From: Chloroflexota bacterium
GTDB taxonomy: Bacteria > Chloroflexota > Dehalococcoidia > GIF9 > UBA5629
Direction of reading: 5' to 3'
Assembly: GCA_016875875.1 (NCBI GenBank)
Contig: VGOP01000003.1
Span: 34,687-98,686 of the forward strand
Length of the DNA: 64,000 nt
The translations under genes and the position numbers were made by a program. Shown piece by piece: positions 40,563 to 48,983 of the stretch. A model generated the notes under the pieces. That model saw only the letters and a list, made by a program, of their open reading frames with translations. It did no database searches and was not told the origin of the DNA. Position 1 is the first letter of the stretch; each line of letters begins with the position of its first letter.

Positions 40563-41117
40563 ATGACCACGACTTTACCATATCATCGAGTTAACGTATT
40601 AACCGGCACTAAGTCAGCTAAGATTATTGAAGATGCCAGCGAGTATGCGCACCTGATTAAACGAGCTACAAGGCCGCTATTGGTGCTCGGCTCCTGGGCT
40701 CTTACCACGACTTTAGGCGGCAAGCTTCTTATAGAGTATGGTGTGGAGATAGCTAAGACACTTGATATTCCCATATGCGCTACTGCTCACACCAAGAAGA
40801 AGCTGCTTGAGCTGGGCGTTGAGCCAGCCAGCAGCTATGACATTATAGAGATTCTCAACCATCTCAAAGACCCGGCATGGAAAGGGGTCAAGAAGGAAGG
40901 TAATCACGATCTGGTGATGTTTCTTGGGTTCAGGACTGACCTCGGTGAGCAGGGACTTTCCACCCTGAAGCATTATGCCTCGCACCTTAAGACTATGACC
41001 TTGTGCAAATTTTATTATCCACATGCCAGCTATTCCCTTCCTAATATGAGAAAAGATGAACAGTGGAAGGAATTTCTAGATAATCTAATTACAAATTTAA
41101 AGAGTAAGGAGGCATAA
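40563..41117 (+). CDS. cdhB: CODH/ACS epsilon subunit CdhB
   Basis: The small partner of CdhA in the archaeal alpha-epsilon unit. The Rossmann-like fold is visible in ATRPLLVLGSWALTTTLGGKLLI, DIPICATAHTKKKLLELGVEP and HDLVMFLGFRTDLGEQGLSTLKHYA. At 184 residues it is a normal CdhB length. Its function is thought to be structural or in flavin/electron exchange. Bacterial-type CODH complexes lack this subunit, so its presence supports the archaeal type. AAGGAGG precedes the ATG and the cdhC start follows after four bases. Confidence 0.92.
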   Translation: MTTTLPYHRVNVLTGTKSAKIIEDASEYAHLIKRATRPLLVLGSWALTTTLGGKLLIEYGVEIAKTLDIPICATAHTKKKLLELGVEPASSYDIIEILNHLKDPAWKGVKKEGNHDLVMFLGFRTDLGEQGLSTLKHYASHLKTMTLCKFYYPHASYSLPNMRKDEQWKEFLDNLITNLKSKEA

Positions 41118-41121
41118 CAAA

Positions 41122-42348
41122 ATGGCAGGAATTTTCCCAGTGGACGTTGGCCCACAATACGAGGGCGAAGTAATTAGAAAAGGCGACATGTATGTCGAAT
41201 TTGGTGGCCCACAGGCGAAGAGCAAATTTGAGTTGGTGACTCTAAAGGGTATTGACGAGGTTGAGGACCAGAAGATTGAGGTCATCGGCCCGGACATCAA
41301 AGACTTGAAAGAAGGGGGGAGTTACCCCATAGGTTTGCTAATCGATGTTGCCGGTGCCAAGCTAGAGAAAGACATGGAGCCAGTGTTTGAGCGAAGGATT
41401 CACCTTTATGCCAATTATATAGAGGGCTTGTATCACATGAACCAGAGAGACGAGATGTGGGTCAGGCTGAGCAAGGACTCCGTGGCTAAGGGGCTTAACT
41501 CTTTTGAAGCCATTGGCCAGATACTGATGTTCCTCTATACATCTGAGTTGGATGTCATCGAGAAGATTTCCATCACCTTTGTTACCGATGAGAAGAAGGT
41601 TGAGGAACTTCTAGCCAAGGCCCGCGAGGTCTATAAGGCAAGGGATGAGAGGGCCCGTGGCTTGAAAGAGGACGATGTTCAGGAGTTTTATAGCTGTGCC
41701 CTGTGTCAGAGCTTTGCCCCGACCCATATATGCATTGCCACCCCGGAGAGGGTGGCTAATTGCGGGGCCATAAGCTGGTTCGATGGCAGAGCCGCTTACA
41801 AGCTCGACCCGGAGGGGCCGGTACAGGAGGTAAAGAAGGGTGAATGTTTAGACCCGATAAGAGGGGAGTACAAAGGCTGCAACGAGCTGGGAGCAATAAA
41901 ATCTATGGGGGCTTATGACAGGGTCTTTCTCCATAGCGCTTTTGAGCATCCGCATACCTCTTGCGGTTGCTTCCAGGCGATTTGGTTCTATATCCCCGAA
42001 GTCGATGCCTTCGGCCTCGTCCACCGCGATTTTGCTGGGCCCACAGTAGTCGGTGTGCCTTTCTCCACTATGGCTGCAGACACCAGCGGTGGCCGGCAGG
42101 TAGAGGGCTTCCTGGGCCTAGCACTGGAGTATCTCAGGTCGCCCAAGTTCCTGTATGCCGATGGTGGAATCAAGCGCTGTGTGTGGATGCCCAAGGAGAT
42201 AAAAGAGAGATACAAGGATGCTATACCCGCAGACCTGTACGATAAGATAGCTACAGAGGAAGATGCTAAAAACACTGATGAGCTGATTGCGTTTTTGGAT
42301 AAGGTAGGCCATCCCTGGGTGAAGGGTGAGGTAGAACTTCCTGTATAA
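41122..42348 (+). CDS. cdhC: Acetyl-CoA synthase beta subunit CdhC (archaeal type)
   Basis: Joins a methyl group, CO and CoA into acetyl-CoA at the nickel A-cluster. A-cluster cysteines lie in YSCALCQSFAPTHIC (near residue 192), NCGAIS and the CGC of HTSCGCFQAIWFY (near 280). At 408 residues it lacks the N-terminal CODH-binding domain of the roughly 730-residue bacterial AcsB, as archaeal CdhC does. Its C-terminus includes GLALEYLRSPKFLYADGGI. It is translationally tight with cdhB upstream and followed by the corrinoid protein subunit. Confidence 0.94.
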   Translation: MAGIFPVDVGPQYEGEVIRKGDMYVEFGGPQAKSKFELVTLKGIDEVEDQKIEVIGPDIKDLKEGGSYPIGLLIDVAGAKLEKDMEPVFERRIHLYANYIEGLYHMNQRDEMWVRLSKDSVAKGLNSFEAIGQILMFLYTSELDVIEKISITFVTDEKKVEELLAKAREVYKARDERARGLKEDDVQEFYSCALCQSFAPTHICIATPERVANCGAISWFDGRAAYKLDPEGPVQEVKKGECLDPIRGEYKGCNELGAIKSMGAYDRVFLHSAFEHPHTSCGCFQAIWFYIPEVDAFGLVHRDFAGPTVVGVPFSTMAADTSGGRQVEGFLGLALEYLRSPKFLYADGGIKRCVWMPKEIKERYKDAIPADLYDKIATEEDAKNTDELIAFLDKVGHPWVKGEVELPV

Positions 42349-42368
42349 AACGGACTAGGAGGATCGAC

Positions 42369-43736
42369 ATGGCGTTAAAAGGAACTGACGTTGTAAAGAG
42401 GCTTCCCGACGGAGGCAAAAAGAATTGCCGTGAATGTGGTTTTCCCACCTGTTTTGCCTTTGCCATGAAGCTGGCTGCTGCTGGTGTAGCACTTGATAAA
42501 TGTCCTTACCTGCCAGCAGATGTCAAGGCCGAGCTGGAAGAAGCTCTGGCACCACCTATCAAACCGGTGACCATTGGCTCTGGCAAAAATGCCCTCGAGA
42601 TCGGTGGTGAAGAGGTGGTTTACCGGCATGAGAAGACCTTTGTCCATCAGCCGGGCATTGCCCTGCTTATCTCGGATAAGGATGCTGATGCAAAAATAGA
42701 TGAGAAGCTGACGAAGATAAAGGAGCTGCAGTTCCCCTGGGTGGGGCTGACTCTTAAGGCGAACGTTCTGGCGTTGCGGTTTGAGTCAGGTGATAAAGCT
42801 AAGTTTGAGGCATTGGTGAAGAAGGTCTGCGAGAGCACCGACCTGCCTGTAGTGCTAATGTCCGAAGATGTTGATACTCTGCTTTCAGCTCGAAAGATAT
42901 GCGGTGACAGGAAGCCGTTACTTTACGCGGTCACCAAAGATAACATCGACAAGATAATTGCTGGAATTAAGAGTTCGCCGACGCCGGTGGTGGTGAGGGG
43001 TCACAGCGTGGAGGAGCTGATACCACTGACCACCAAGCTGAAGGAGGCGGGCCTTGATGAGATCGTCTTGGACCCAATCGCCAAGAATATGCAGGAAGCT
43101 ATCAGGGATCAGACACTCATCCGACGAGCAGCTTTGAAACAGAACTTCAGACCTCTGGGTTATCCTACTATCAGCTTCCCCTGCTTCATAGCGAAAGACG
43201 AGATCAGGGAGATTCTGCTTGCCGCCATGTTTGTGATTAAATATCCCGGCATAATTGTTCTCTCTGACTTCGACCGGTACTCGTTATTGCCGTTGCTGGT
43301 GCAGAGGCTAAATATCTATACCGACCCGCGCATACCGATGTCTGTGGAGCAGAAGGTTTACGAGATAGGCGAGCCGAATGACGAATCACCGGTGTTGATT
43401 ACCAGCAACTGGGCGTTGACTTACTTTATTGTTGCCTCGGAGATTGAGGGTAGCAAGGTTGCGTCCTGGCTGTGCGTTAAGGATACGGAAGGACTTGGCG
43501 TCCTCACCGGCTGGGCTGCTGGCAAGTTCTCTGGCGACTCCATCGGGCCATTTATTAAAAAGACTGGAATCGAAGGCAAAGTAAAGCACAAGAAGCTTGT
43601 TATTCCGGGCAAAGTAGCCCGAATTAAAGGAGAACTAGAAGAGGCACTGCCCGGTTGGGAAATCATCGTCGGGCCCAGAGAAGCCAGCGAGATACCAGCC
43701 TACTTACCGGGCCTCGTGAAGAAGTGGAAGAACTGA
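42369..43736 (+). CDS. acsC: Corrinoid/iron-sulfur protein large subunit AcsC/CdhE
   Basis: Carries the cobamide and a [4Fe-4S] cluster that reactivates it. The N-terminal cluster motif is CRECGFPTCFAFAMKL...CPYL (C-x2-C-x4-C-x16-C). A TIM barrel follows (LLISDKDADAKIDEKL, VLMSEDVDTLLSARKICGDRKPLLYAV, EIVLDPIAKNM) and a C-terminal corrinoid-binding part includes FCLKDTEGLG-like SWLCVKDTEGLGVLTGWAAGKFSG. The length, 455 residues, is usual. Its last codons overlap the start of the NuoE-like gene, so the electron module is coupled to it. Confidence 0.94.
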   Translation: MALKGTDVVKRLPDGGKKNCRECGFPTCFAFAMKLAAAGVALDKCPYLPADVKAELEEALAPPIKPVTIGSGKNALEIGGEEVVYRHEKTFVHQPGIALLISDKDADAKIDEKLTKIKELQFPWVGLTLKANVLALRFESGDKAKFEALVKKVCESTDLPVVLMSEDVDTLLSARKICGDRKPLLYAVTKDNIDKIIAGIKSSPTPVVVRGHSVEELIPLTTKLKEAGLDEIVLDPIAKNMQEAIRDQTLIRRAALKQNFRPLGYPTISFPCFIAKDEIREILLAAMFVIKYPGIIVLSDFDRYSLLPLLVQRLNIYTDPRIPMSVEQKVYEIGEPNDESPVLITSNWALTYFIVASEIEGSKVASWLCVKDTEGLGVLTGWAAGKFSGDSIGPFIKKTGIEGKVKHKKLVIPGKVARIKGELEEALPGWEIIVGPREASEIPAYLPGLVKKWKN

Positions 43737-44212
43737 AGCCAGAACTGGTAGACATCCTGGTCCCAAACAAGAAGGATAGACGCCATTTAATCTCCCTTCT
43801 TCAGCAAGTTCAATATAAGTTTGGCTATATTCCAAAAGAGGCGATGCTAGCCATCGCCGACTTTCTAGAAATCCCAGAGAGCACGGTGTACGGCATCGCC
43901 ACTTTTTATAATCTGTTCCGCTTCACACCCCTCGGCAAGCACCCGGTTAAGGTTTGTATGGGCACCGCCTGTCACTTGGCTGGAGGCAAGCTTGTCCTTG
44001 AGGCCATGGCCAGGGAGCTTGACATCCAGGTCGGCGGCATCACATCTGACCAAGAGTTCAGTCTGGATAGGGTAGCCTGCGTTGGCTGCTGTGCTCTGGC
44101 CCCAGTCGTGGTAGTCAGCGACTCTGTCTATCCTAGGATGACACCACCGAAGGTCGAGGAGGTGCTGGTGACCGTTAAGCCGGTAAGCCAGGAGCAGCCG
44201 GAGAAACATTAG
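43724..44212 (+). CDS. NuoE/HndA-like [2Fe-2S] subunit
   Basis: A thioredoxin-fold [2Fe-2S] protein of the NuoE/HndA family. The body starts LISLLQQVQYKFGYIPKEAM and the cluster Cys are in VCMGTACHLAGG (C-x4-C) and ACVGCCALAP (C-x3-C). The start is probably the GTG at 43724, which overlaps the acsC stop; no strong ribosome binding site is seen and earlier codons read through the acsC end. It pairs with the NuoF-like gene downstream. Such pairs oxidise or reduce NAD(H) with a partner enzyme, and here the partner may be CODH or an unlinked oxidoreductase. Confidence 0.85.
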   Translation: MEELKPELVDILVPNKKDRRHLISLLQQVQYKFGYIPKEAMLAIADFLEIPESTVYGIATFYNLFRFTPLGKHPVKVCMGTACHLAGGKLVLEAMARELDIQVGGITSDQEFSLDRVACVGCCALAPVVVVSDSVYPRMTPPKVEEVLVTVKPVSQEQPEKH

Positions 44213-44221
44213 GGGCAGTTG

Positions 44222-46123
44222 ATGACCTTTGAAGAAATCCAAAAGCAGGCGAAGTCCAACTGGGACTCCCAGTATCACGGCAAAGCCCCACACATACTCA
44301 TCGGCACGGCTACCTGTGGCCGAGCCGCCGGTGCACTGCCGGTAGTCGAAGCTTTTAGTAACGAGCTGGCGAAGAGAAATGCCCGGGCCAAGGTTACCGA
44401 GGTCGGCTGCATCGGGCTTTGCTCCTTCGAGCCGCTGGTAACCATAATCAAGCCTAGTTCCTTCACCGTCTGCTATAACAATGCAACTCCTCAAGTTGTG
44501 CCCACGCTTGTCGAAGGCTATGTACTGGGTGATGACCCCTGCCTTGACCTGGCTTTGGGCACCCTTGACGGCGGTGATGGCAAAGCAGTCTATATTCCAG
44601 AGCTTTCCAGATTTGAGCACGAATATCGCCTGCTCCTGCGAAACTGCGGTTACATCGACCCCGGGAATATAAACCACTATATCGCCAACGGTGGCTACAG
44701 CAGCCTGGCTATGGCTCTGCAAATGGAGCCCGACACCATAGTCGGGGAGATAAAGAAGTCTGGCCTCAGGGGTCGGGGTGGTGCCGGCTTCCCCACCGGC
44801 AGGAAGTGGCAGCAGTGCCGCGAAGCCTCAGGGCAGACTAAATATATAATCTGCAACGCTGATGAGGGAGACCCGGGGGCTTTTATGGACCGGGTGGTTT
44901 TGGAGAGCGACCCTCAGCAGGTCATAGAAGGCATGGTTATCGCCGCTTATGCCGTCGGTTCTCATGACGGGTTTATCTATATTCGAGCTGAGTATCCACT
45001 GGCTATCGAGCGCTTGCAGGTTGCACTGGAACAGGCAAAGAATCTGGGGCTATTAGGCGATAATATTCTGGGCAGCGGTTTCAGCTTTGATATCGAGATA
45101 GTCGAGGGAGCTGGCGCCTTTGTCTCCGGCGAATCCACCGCCTTAATGTATGCCATCGAGGGCAGACGTAGCATGCCCAGGGCCAGACCGCCTCATTCGG
45201 TGAAGGCCGGCTTGTGGGGCAAACCTACGGTGCTTAACAATGTCAAGACCTATGCCTACGTTCCTCTGATACTGGCTCGCGGGGCTGATTGGTTTTCCGG
45301 CATCGGTACTGAAGGCAGCAAGGGCACAGCCGCCTTTGCACTGGCCGGAAAGATGGTCAACACCGGGCTGGCGGAAGTGGCTATGGGTACAACGCTGCAC
45401 GAGCTCATCTTCGATATCGGCGGTGGCATTCGCAGTGGTAAGAAATTCAAAGCGGTGCAGATAGGCGGGCCCTCCGGCGGCTGTTTACCTGAAAGCATGC
45501 TGCGGACGGCGGTAGATTTCGATTCGCTCCGCAAAGCTGGAGCAATTATGGGCTCCGGCGGTGTCATTGCCATGGACGAGGACAACTGCATGGTTGATAC
45601 CGCCAAGTTCTTCCTCGACTTTATACAGAAGGAGTCCTGCGGCAAGTGCTCCACCTGTCGCATTGGCAGCAAGCAGATGCTGGACATGTTGGAGGACATT
45701 ACTGTTGGCAAAGGCAAGATTGAGGACATAGATTGGCTGGTTGAAGTTGGGCAGGACATAAGTGGTGGCTCGCTGTGCGGCTTGGGCAGAACGGCGCCCA
45801 ATCCAGCCCTAACCACGATTCGCTATTTCCGTGATGAATACGAAGCCCATATTCTGGAGAAGCGATGTCCGGCGCTGGTATGCAAAGAGCTAATCGCCTA
45901 TTACATACTTCCCGAGAAATGCGAGCGAGCCTGCGAGCATTGTGTCTTATCCTGTCCCGTGAAAGCCATCACCACTAATGAAAAGGGTATAAAGGTCATC
46001 GACCAGAGCAAGTGCACCAAGTGCGGCAGCTGCCAGCTCGTCTGCCCGCCGGAATATAATGCCGTTATACGTCTCTCCCCACCCAGCCTGGTGCCAGTCT
46101 CGGGAGCTAAAACCCAAGAATAA
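44222..46123 (+). CDS. NuoF/HndC-like flavin and iron-sulfur NAD(P)H-binding subunit
   Basis: A 633-residue protein. An N-terminal thioredoxin-like [2Fe-2S] domain has TATCGRAAG and GCIGLCSFEPL. The NuoF core has GLRGRGGAGFPTGRKW (FMN/NAD), NADEGDPGAFMDR, VEGAGAFVSGESTALMYAIEG and the [4Fe-4S] site CGKCSTCRIGS. Two C-terminal ferredoxin sites follow: CERACEHCVLSCP, with a C-x3-C start in place of the usual C-x2-C, and CTKCGSCQLVCP. This is the layout of bifurcating-type subunits such as HydB/HndC. The start is the ATG at 44222, behind AGGGG. No NuoG or formate dehydrogenase gene is next to it, so its electron partner in this operon is unresolved. Confidence 0.88.
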   Translation: MTFEEIQKQAKSNWDSQYHGKAPHILIGTATCGRAAGALPVVEAFSNELAKRNARAKVTEVGCIGLCSFEPLVTIIKPSSFTVCYNNATPQVVPTLVEGYVLGDDPCLDLALGTLDGGDGKAVYIPELSRFEHEYRLLLRNCGYIDPGNINHYIANGGYSSLAMALQMEPDTIVGEIKKSGLRGRGGAGFPTGRKWQQCREASGQTKYIICNADEGDPGAFMDRVVLESDPQQVIEGMVIAAYAVGSHDGFIYIRAEYPLAIERLQVALEQAKNLGLLGDNILGSGFSFDIEIVEGAGAFVSGESTALMYAIEGRRSMPRARPPHSVKAGLWGKPTVLNNVKTYAYVPLILARGADWFSGIGTEGSKGTAAFALAGKMVNTGLAEVAMGTTLHELIFDIGGGIRSGKKFKAVQIGGPSGGCLPESMLRTAVDFDSLRKAGAIMGSGGVIAMDEDNCMVDTAKFFLDFIQKESCGKCSTCRIGSKQMLDMLEDITVGKGKIEDIDWLVEVGQDISGGSLCGLGRTAPNPALTTIRYFRDEYEAHILEKRCPALVCKELIAYYILPEKCERACEHCVLSCPVKAITTNEKGIKVIDQSKCTKCGSCQLVCPPEYNAVIRLSPPSLVPVSGAKTQE

Positions 46124-46138
46124 CTAAGAGTTTTAACC

Positions 46139-46729
46139 TCATTTGTCCTTGCTTTTTGACGCCCGAATTTCCTTAATTCGCTGGCGTAGCTGAACGCTAG
46201 ATAGCCCTTGCTCGCATAATGCAAGAATCTGTTCAAGAAGGTCCTTGTCTTTATAAATGTCTTTGAACTTTAATATCTCGTACCATTGGTCGAAGTTAGC
46301 TCTTTCTACGTTCCTTTTTAGCTGCTTTCCTAGGTGGTACATGGTTTCTGGATACCTTTTTGATTCTTCGGCATTCTTTCTTTTCCCACCGAATAGGTCT
46401 GGGCGTAGGTCATATCCCATCCGACGCCAAATAAGACCTCTTCTATCGGTGAAGCCTTGCTTGTCGACAAACTGAAGGACTTTACCCGCTTCGTAATAAT
46501 ATAAAGATTCTCTCTTTTTGCCTGCATATTTCTTTGCGATGGCCTCTATTTCACTCAATGCAGCTCGTATTAAATTTTCTGCCTCGTCCTGCCTCAACAA
46601 TTCGTCAATGCTTTCAAGTTCTGTCCCACTACCTAGAATCAATGTTGCATCGAAAGTATCAACCTCTATTTCTTTGCCGTCTACAGTTATTGTTTCTCTC
46701 CTTAATATACCCCTTTTTCTCTTCGCCAT
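46139..46729 (-). CDS. Third gene of the GHKL module, 196 aa, unknown family
   Basis: I do not recognise this protein. It begins AKRKRGILRRETITVDGKEIEVDTFDATLIL, has an acidic/aliphatic middle (IDELLRQDEAENLIRAALSEIEAI), a Tyr-rich KKRESLYYYEAGKVLQFVD and a long charged C-terminal helical part ending RASKSKDK. It looks soluble and helical, fit for protein or nucleic acid contact. It starts 31 bases after the GHKL C-terminal part, so the genes probably share a transcript. Composition is more AT-rich and Lys-rich than the adjacent operon. It converges with the NuoF-like gene with 15 bases between them. Confidence 0.7.
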   Translation of the reverse strand: MAKRKRGILRRETITVDGKEIEVDTFDATLILGSGTELESIDELLRQDEAENLIRAALSEIEAIAKKYAGKKRESLYYYEAGKVLQFVDKQGFTDRRGLIWRRMGYDLRPDLFGGKRKNAEESKRYPETMYHLGKQLKRNVERANFDQWYEILKFKDIYKDKDLLEQILALCEQGLSSVQLRQRIKEIRASKSKDK

Positions 46730-46760
46730 GGCACGGACACTCCTTCACCCAAACTTACTT

Positions 46761-47807
46761 TTATGCCAAAGCGCTTAGCACAGCGTAATAATACATTGCA
46801 TCACGCTTATCTCTAATTACTCTTATTTCATCCGTGTTCAACTGGCCTTCATTATACCTGAGTTCAAGTAGCCCCTCTATTGCTTCGTCTACGCCGCACT
46901 TAATAGAGTAGATAAGAATCTCGCCTAGCTTGGCTTTCTTGGAGCTTACTAGCTCCCTAGTATGAACAAAATCAGGATGATCAAAAATTATTCTGAGGGC
47001 TCCCCTCTCTGTTACAGGCAAATGCCTTTTTCTTTCCAAAGTTGTGCCTTTGCCATTCGAAAACACCATAGTGCTTAAGAATACCTTTCCTTTTGGTGGA
47101 GGTGGCTCTTCATGTAAATAAAAGGTAAACGAGCGTTTGTGGAGCTCATTTCCACTCGAGTCTGTCAAAACAGCAGTTGCCTTATATTCGCCAGACTTAT
47201 CAATAATTTCTCGGAAATCAACAAGTGGGATATCGATTCCCTTTCTAGCATTAGGGGCAAGTTGAATCGTGTATTTTGGATTGAATTTTAGGTCACCCTC
47301 CTCGTGTCTAATTTCCATTTGAAATAGCACCTTTGCTTCATCTGCGGTATCATTGATAAGTTCACATTCCGTTATAAGAGACTCGTCGTACTCCAGTTTT
47401 CTAGCGTTACCTCTAAAAGCATCAATTCGTATTTCAGGAGGCTGCTTTGTTTTGTGTTCTTCAGGCTTTGGTTTTTTGCCCCCTGGACCTGTGGCTTCCA
47501 TGGCTAGCTCTGGAGCATATTCTCTCACAAGGTCATTGACAATACGGACTGCCCGCTGAATAAGATCTTGGGGTAGTGCTGTCACCTCTTTTTTCTTCAC
47601 TGGGCTGATTTCTTGAACAAACTCTTCTGATTTTCGTCTAATATATTCCCTCGCATGATTCCAAGCTCTCTTGGAGGCAAAACCAAAATGATTAGGGAAT
47701 TCCACCTTCTTTAGTTCTCGCTCTAAATCTTCGTCGAAAGTGCATGATCCGTAAATCTTGTTCTTAATCGTTTCGTCCGCAGAAATAGGGAGCCTAATAA
47801 TGGTCAT
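46761..47807 (-). CDS. C-terminal part of a GHKL-ATPase protein split by a frameshift
   Basis: These 348 residues begin MTIIRLPISADETIKNKIYG. Reading across a G5 run one frame back joins them to the upstream ATPase: RG then VAVQRGGM, an RGG/QRGGM junction expected inside the transducer part of GHKL proteins. Residues about 120-250 look like an Ig-like beta domain (IRIDAFRGNARKLEYDESL, KYTIQLAPNARKGIDIPLVDF, GEYKATAVLTDSSG). The C-terminal 80 are helical (LGEILIYSIKCGVDEAIEG). A weak AGAGGTGG lies before this ATG, so it could also be translated on its own. Confidence 0.7.
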   Translation of the reverse strand: MTIIRLPISADETIKNKIYGSCTFDEDLERELKKVEFPNHFGFASKRAWNHAREYIRRKSEEFVQEISPVKKKEVTALPQDLIQRAVRIVNDLVREYAPELAMEATGPGGKKPKPEEHKTKQPPEIRIDAFRGNARKLEYDESLITECELINDTADEAKVLFQMEIRHEEGDLKFNPKYTIQLAPNARKGIDIPLVDFREIIDKSGEYKATAVLTDSSGNELHKRSFTFYLHEEPPPPKGKVFLSTMVFSNGKGTTLERKRHLPVTERGALRIIFDHPDFVHTRELVSSKKAKLGEILIYSIKCGVDEAIEGLLELRYNEGQLNTDEIRVIRDKRDAMYYYAVLSALA

Positions 47808-47824
47808 TCCACCTCTCTGTACCG

Positions 47825-47832
47825 CTACCCCC
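47825..47832 (-). other. Frameshift site in a G5 run
   Basis: On the minus strand AGGGGGTAG: in frame 0 this reads AGG GGG TAG (stop at 47825-47827). Re-reading one G gives AGG GGG GTA GCG GTA CAG AGA GGT GGA ATG, which joins the next ORF exactly. The arithmetic fits: 48568 to 46761 is 1808 bases, one short of 603 codons including the stop. Confidence 0.75.
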
Positions 47833-48568
47833 TAAGATATTCGGGGACTTCGCCTTTGCAGTATCGCAATGTGAGCTTCTTTATCCTGCCTAGATCGCTG
47901 ATCTTTTCGTTAGTGAAAACCTTTTCCTTTTCGACTGCTGGTAGCTGAGGTAGTTCCACTTTGCGTTCAATGCCATCAAGGTTGACCATAAAGCTAACAT
48001 TCCAATTCCTAATAATTTCCCACCAAGTTTTTGCTATGTGACTCACGAACTCTTTACAGTCGAGCAATTCATCCCTGAGATCTGGTTTTAAATCCATGAT
48101 CCAAATGCGGGCGCCTTGGTGATCCGGTGGTTTTGCAGAAGGGATAAAATCACTTAGCTTCCCGGTTTCGTCATCATATTCATCAGTTGTTCCAAATGAA
48201 AAACGATATATCCCATCTTCATCAAAGCTTTCAGTCAGAACAAGCTTACCTCTGGCGAAATAATGAAACAAGAATTTGCCTTGACCTCGAGCTCCTAGTG
48301 CAGTTTCTTGAGCTTTAGTCGTGTCCCATAAGCTTTGGTACTCCTTCCATCTTTTAGAATTCATTCCACATGTCCCAAAATCTTCTATAATCAAGCAATT
48401 TAGCAGGGGGTGATACATGAAAGCTAATTTCCAGTCCTTTCCTTTGCTGGTCAGCCTAGCGTCCCAAGAATTCTGCCCCGCATCCTTTTGCAGGCCCTCA
48501 CAGAGATGATCGTATTGATCTGCAATATTTTCATCGGTGCGTCCTAAATTTACATCCCTCTTCTTCAT
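47825..48568 (-). CDS. N-terminal GHKL ATPase part, split from its C-terminal domains
   Basis: The GHKL (Hsp90/MutL/MORC-type) ATP site is clear: N box EGLQKDAGQNSWDARL, G1 box LIIEDFGTCGM and G2 box LGARGQGKFLFHY. The 247 residues end EVPEYLRG at a TAG that immediately follows AGG GGG. A one-base slip here joins the frame to the next ORF, giving a full protein of about 602 residues. Either the gene is a recent pseudogene, the G run has a sequencing error, or translation slips or restarts. GHKL ATPases of this shape are found in prokaryotic conflict and defence loci. The small gene upstream and the 196-aa gene downstream complete the module. Confidence 0.75.
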   Translation of the reverse strand: MKKRDVNLGRTDENIADQYDHLCEGLQKDAGQNSWDARLTSKGKDWKLAFMYHPLLNCLIIEDFGTCGMNSKRWKEYQSLWDTTKAQETALGARGQGKFLFHYFARGKLVLTESFDEDGIYRFSFGTTDEYDDETGKLSDFIPSAKPPDHQGARIWIMDLKPDLRDELLDCKEFVSHIAKTWWEIIRNWNVSFMVNLDGIERKVELPQLPAVEKEKVFTNEKISDLGRIKKLTLRYCKGEVPEYLRG

Positions 48569-48584
48569 CGTTACATACTCCTGC

Positions 48585-48806
48585 TCATAACTTAAACCTT
48601 TGTTGCTTCCCAGGGTTAAACTTAGCCTTAACTTCTCTAAGTTGTTTATTTATTGCCGAGAAGATTCTTTCTATATCCTCTTCTGAATAACTATATAGTT
48701 GCCTGTTAGACAAGTTGCCGAGAATTCTAAGCTTATCTAGCACAGCATTAGTTCTCGATATGGCAAGTCTTTTAAATCGTTCCTCTGGAGTTTCATTATT
48801 GTTCAT
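48585..48806 (-). CDS. Small first gene of the GHKL module, 73 aa
   Basis: A charged, helical 73-residue protein: EERFKRLAISRTNAVLDKLRILGNLSNRQLYSYSEEDIERIFSAINKQLREVKAKFN. The LSNR...YxYSEEDIxxIFxxI...L pattern looks conserved, and I recall similar short genes leading GHKL-type loci, but cannot name a family. GGAGG lies upstream of the ATG, with a rather long spacing of about 14 bases. It starts the transcript driven by the promoter at 48852-48880, 16 bases before the ATPase gene. Confidence 0.6.
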   Translation of the reverse strand: MNNNETPEERFKRLAISRTNAVLDKLRILGNLSNRQLYSYSEEDIERIFSAINKQLREVKAKFNPGKQQRFKL

Positions 48807-48851
48807 ACTTATTTCTGCAGCCTCCTATTGTAAAATCCGTCACCAAAATTA

Positions 48852-48880
48852 ATATTAGCACAAATTATATAATATGTCAA
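48852..48880 (-). promoter_or_regulatory. Promoter of the GHKL module
   Basis: On the minus strand TTGACA (48875-48880), 17-base spacer, TAATAT (48852-48857), in a strongly AT-rich block. It lies 46 bases before the first gene of the module. The rest of the 48807-49231 gap has no intact gene. Confidence 0.6.
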
Positions 48881-48983
48881 GTATTATTATAGCAATTATG
48901 GAATATATATTACTTTTACTTGAGCTATAGTTTAATATATGATGCAATAGTTTAGTATATTTCGCATAATTTTGACTCTTTAG

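Noticed and set aside
43724..46123. Complex I (Nuo) operon
   Set aside because: Only NuoE- and NuoF-like genes occur, with extra ferredoxin sites and no membrane subunits, so this is not a respiratory complex I operon.
47825..47832. Programmed -1 frameshift in the GHKL gene
   Set aside because: The run is only five G and has no canonical slippery heptamer or clear downstream structure; a mutation or sequencing error is simpler, so I report it only as a frameshift.
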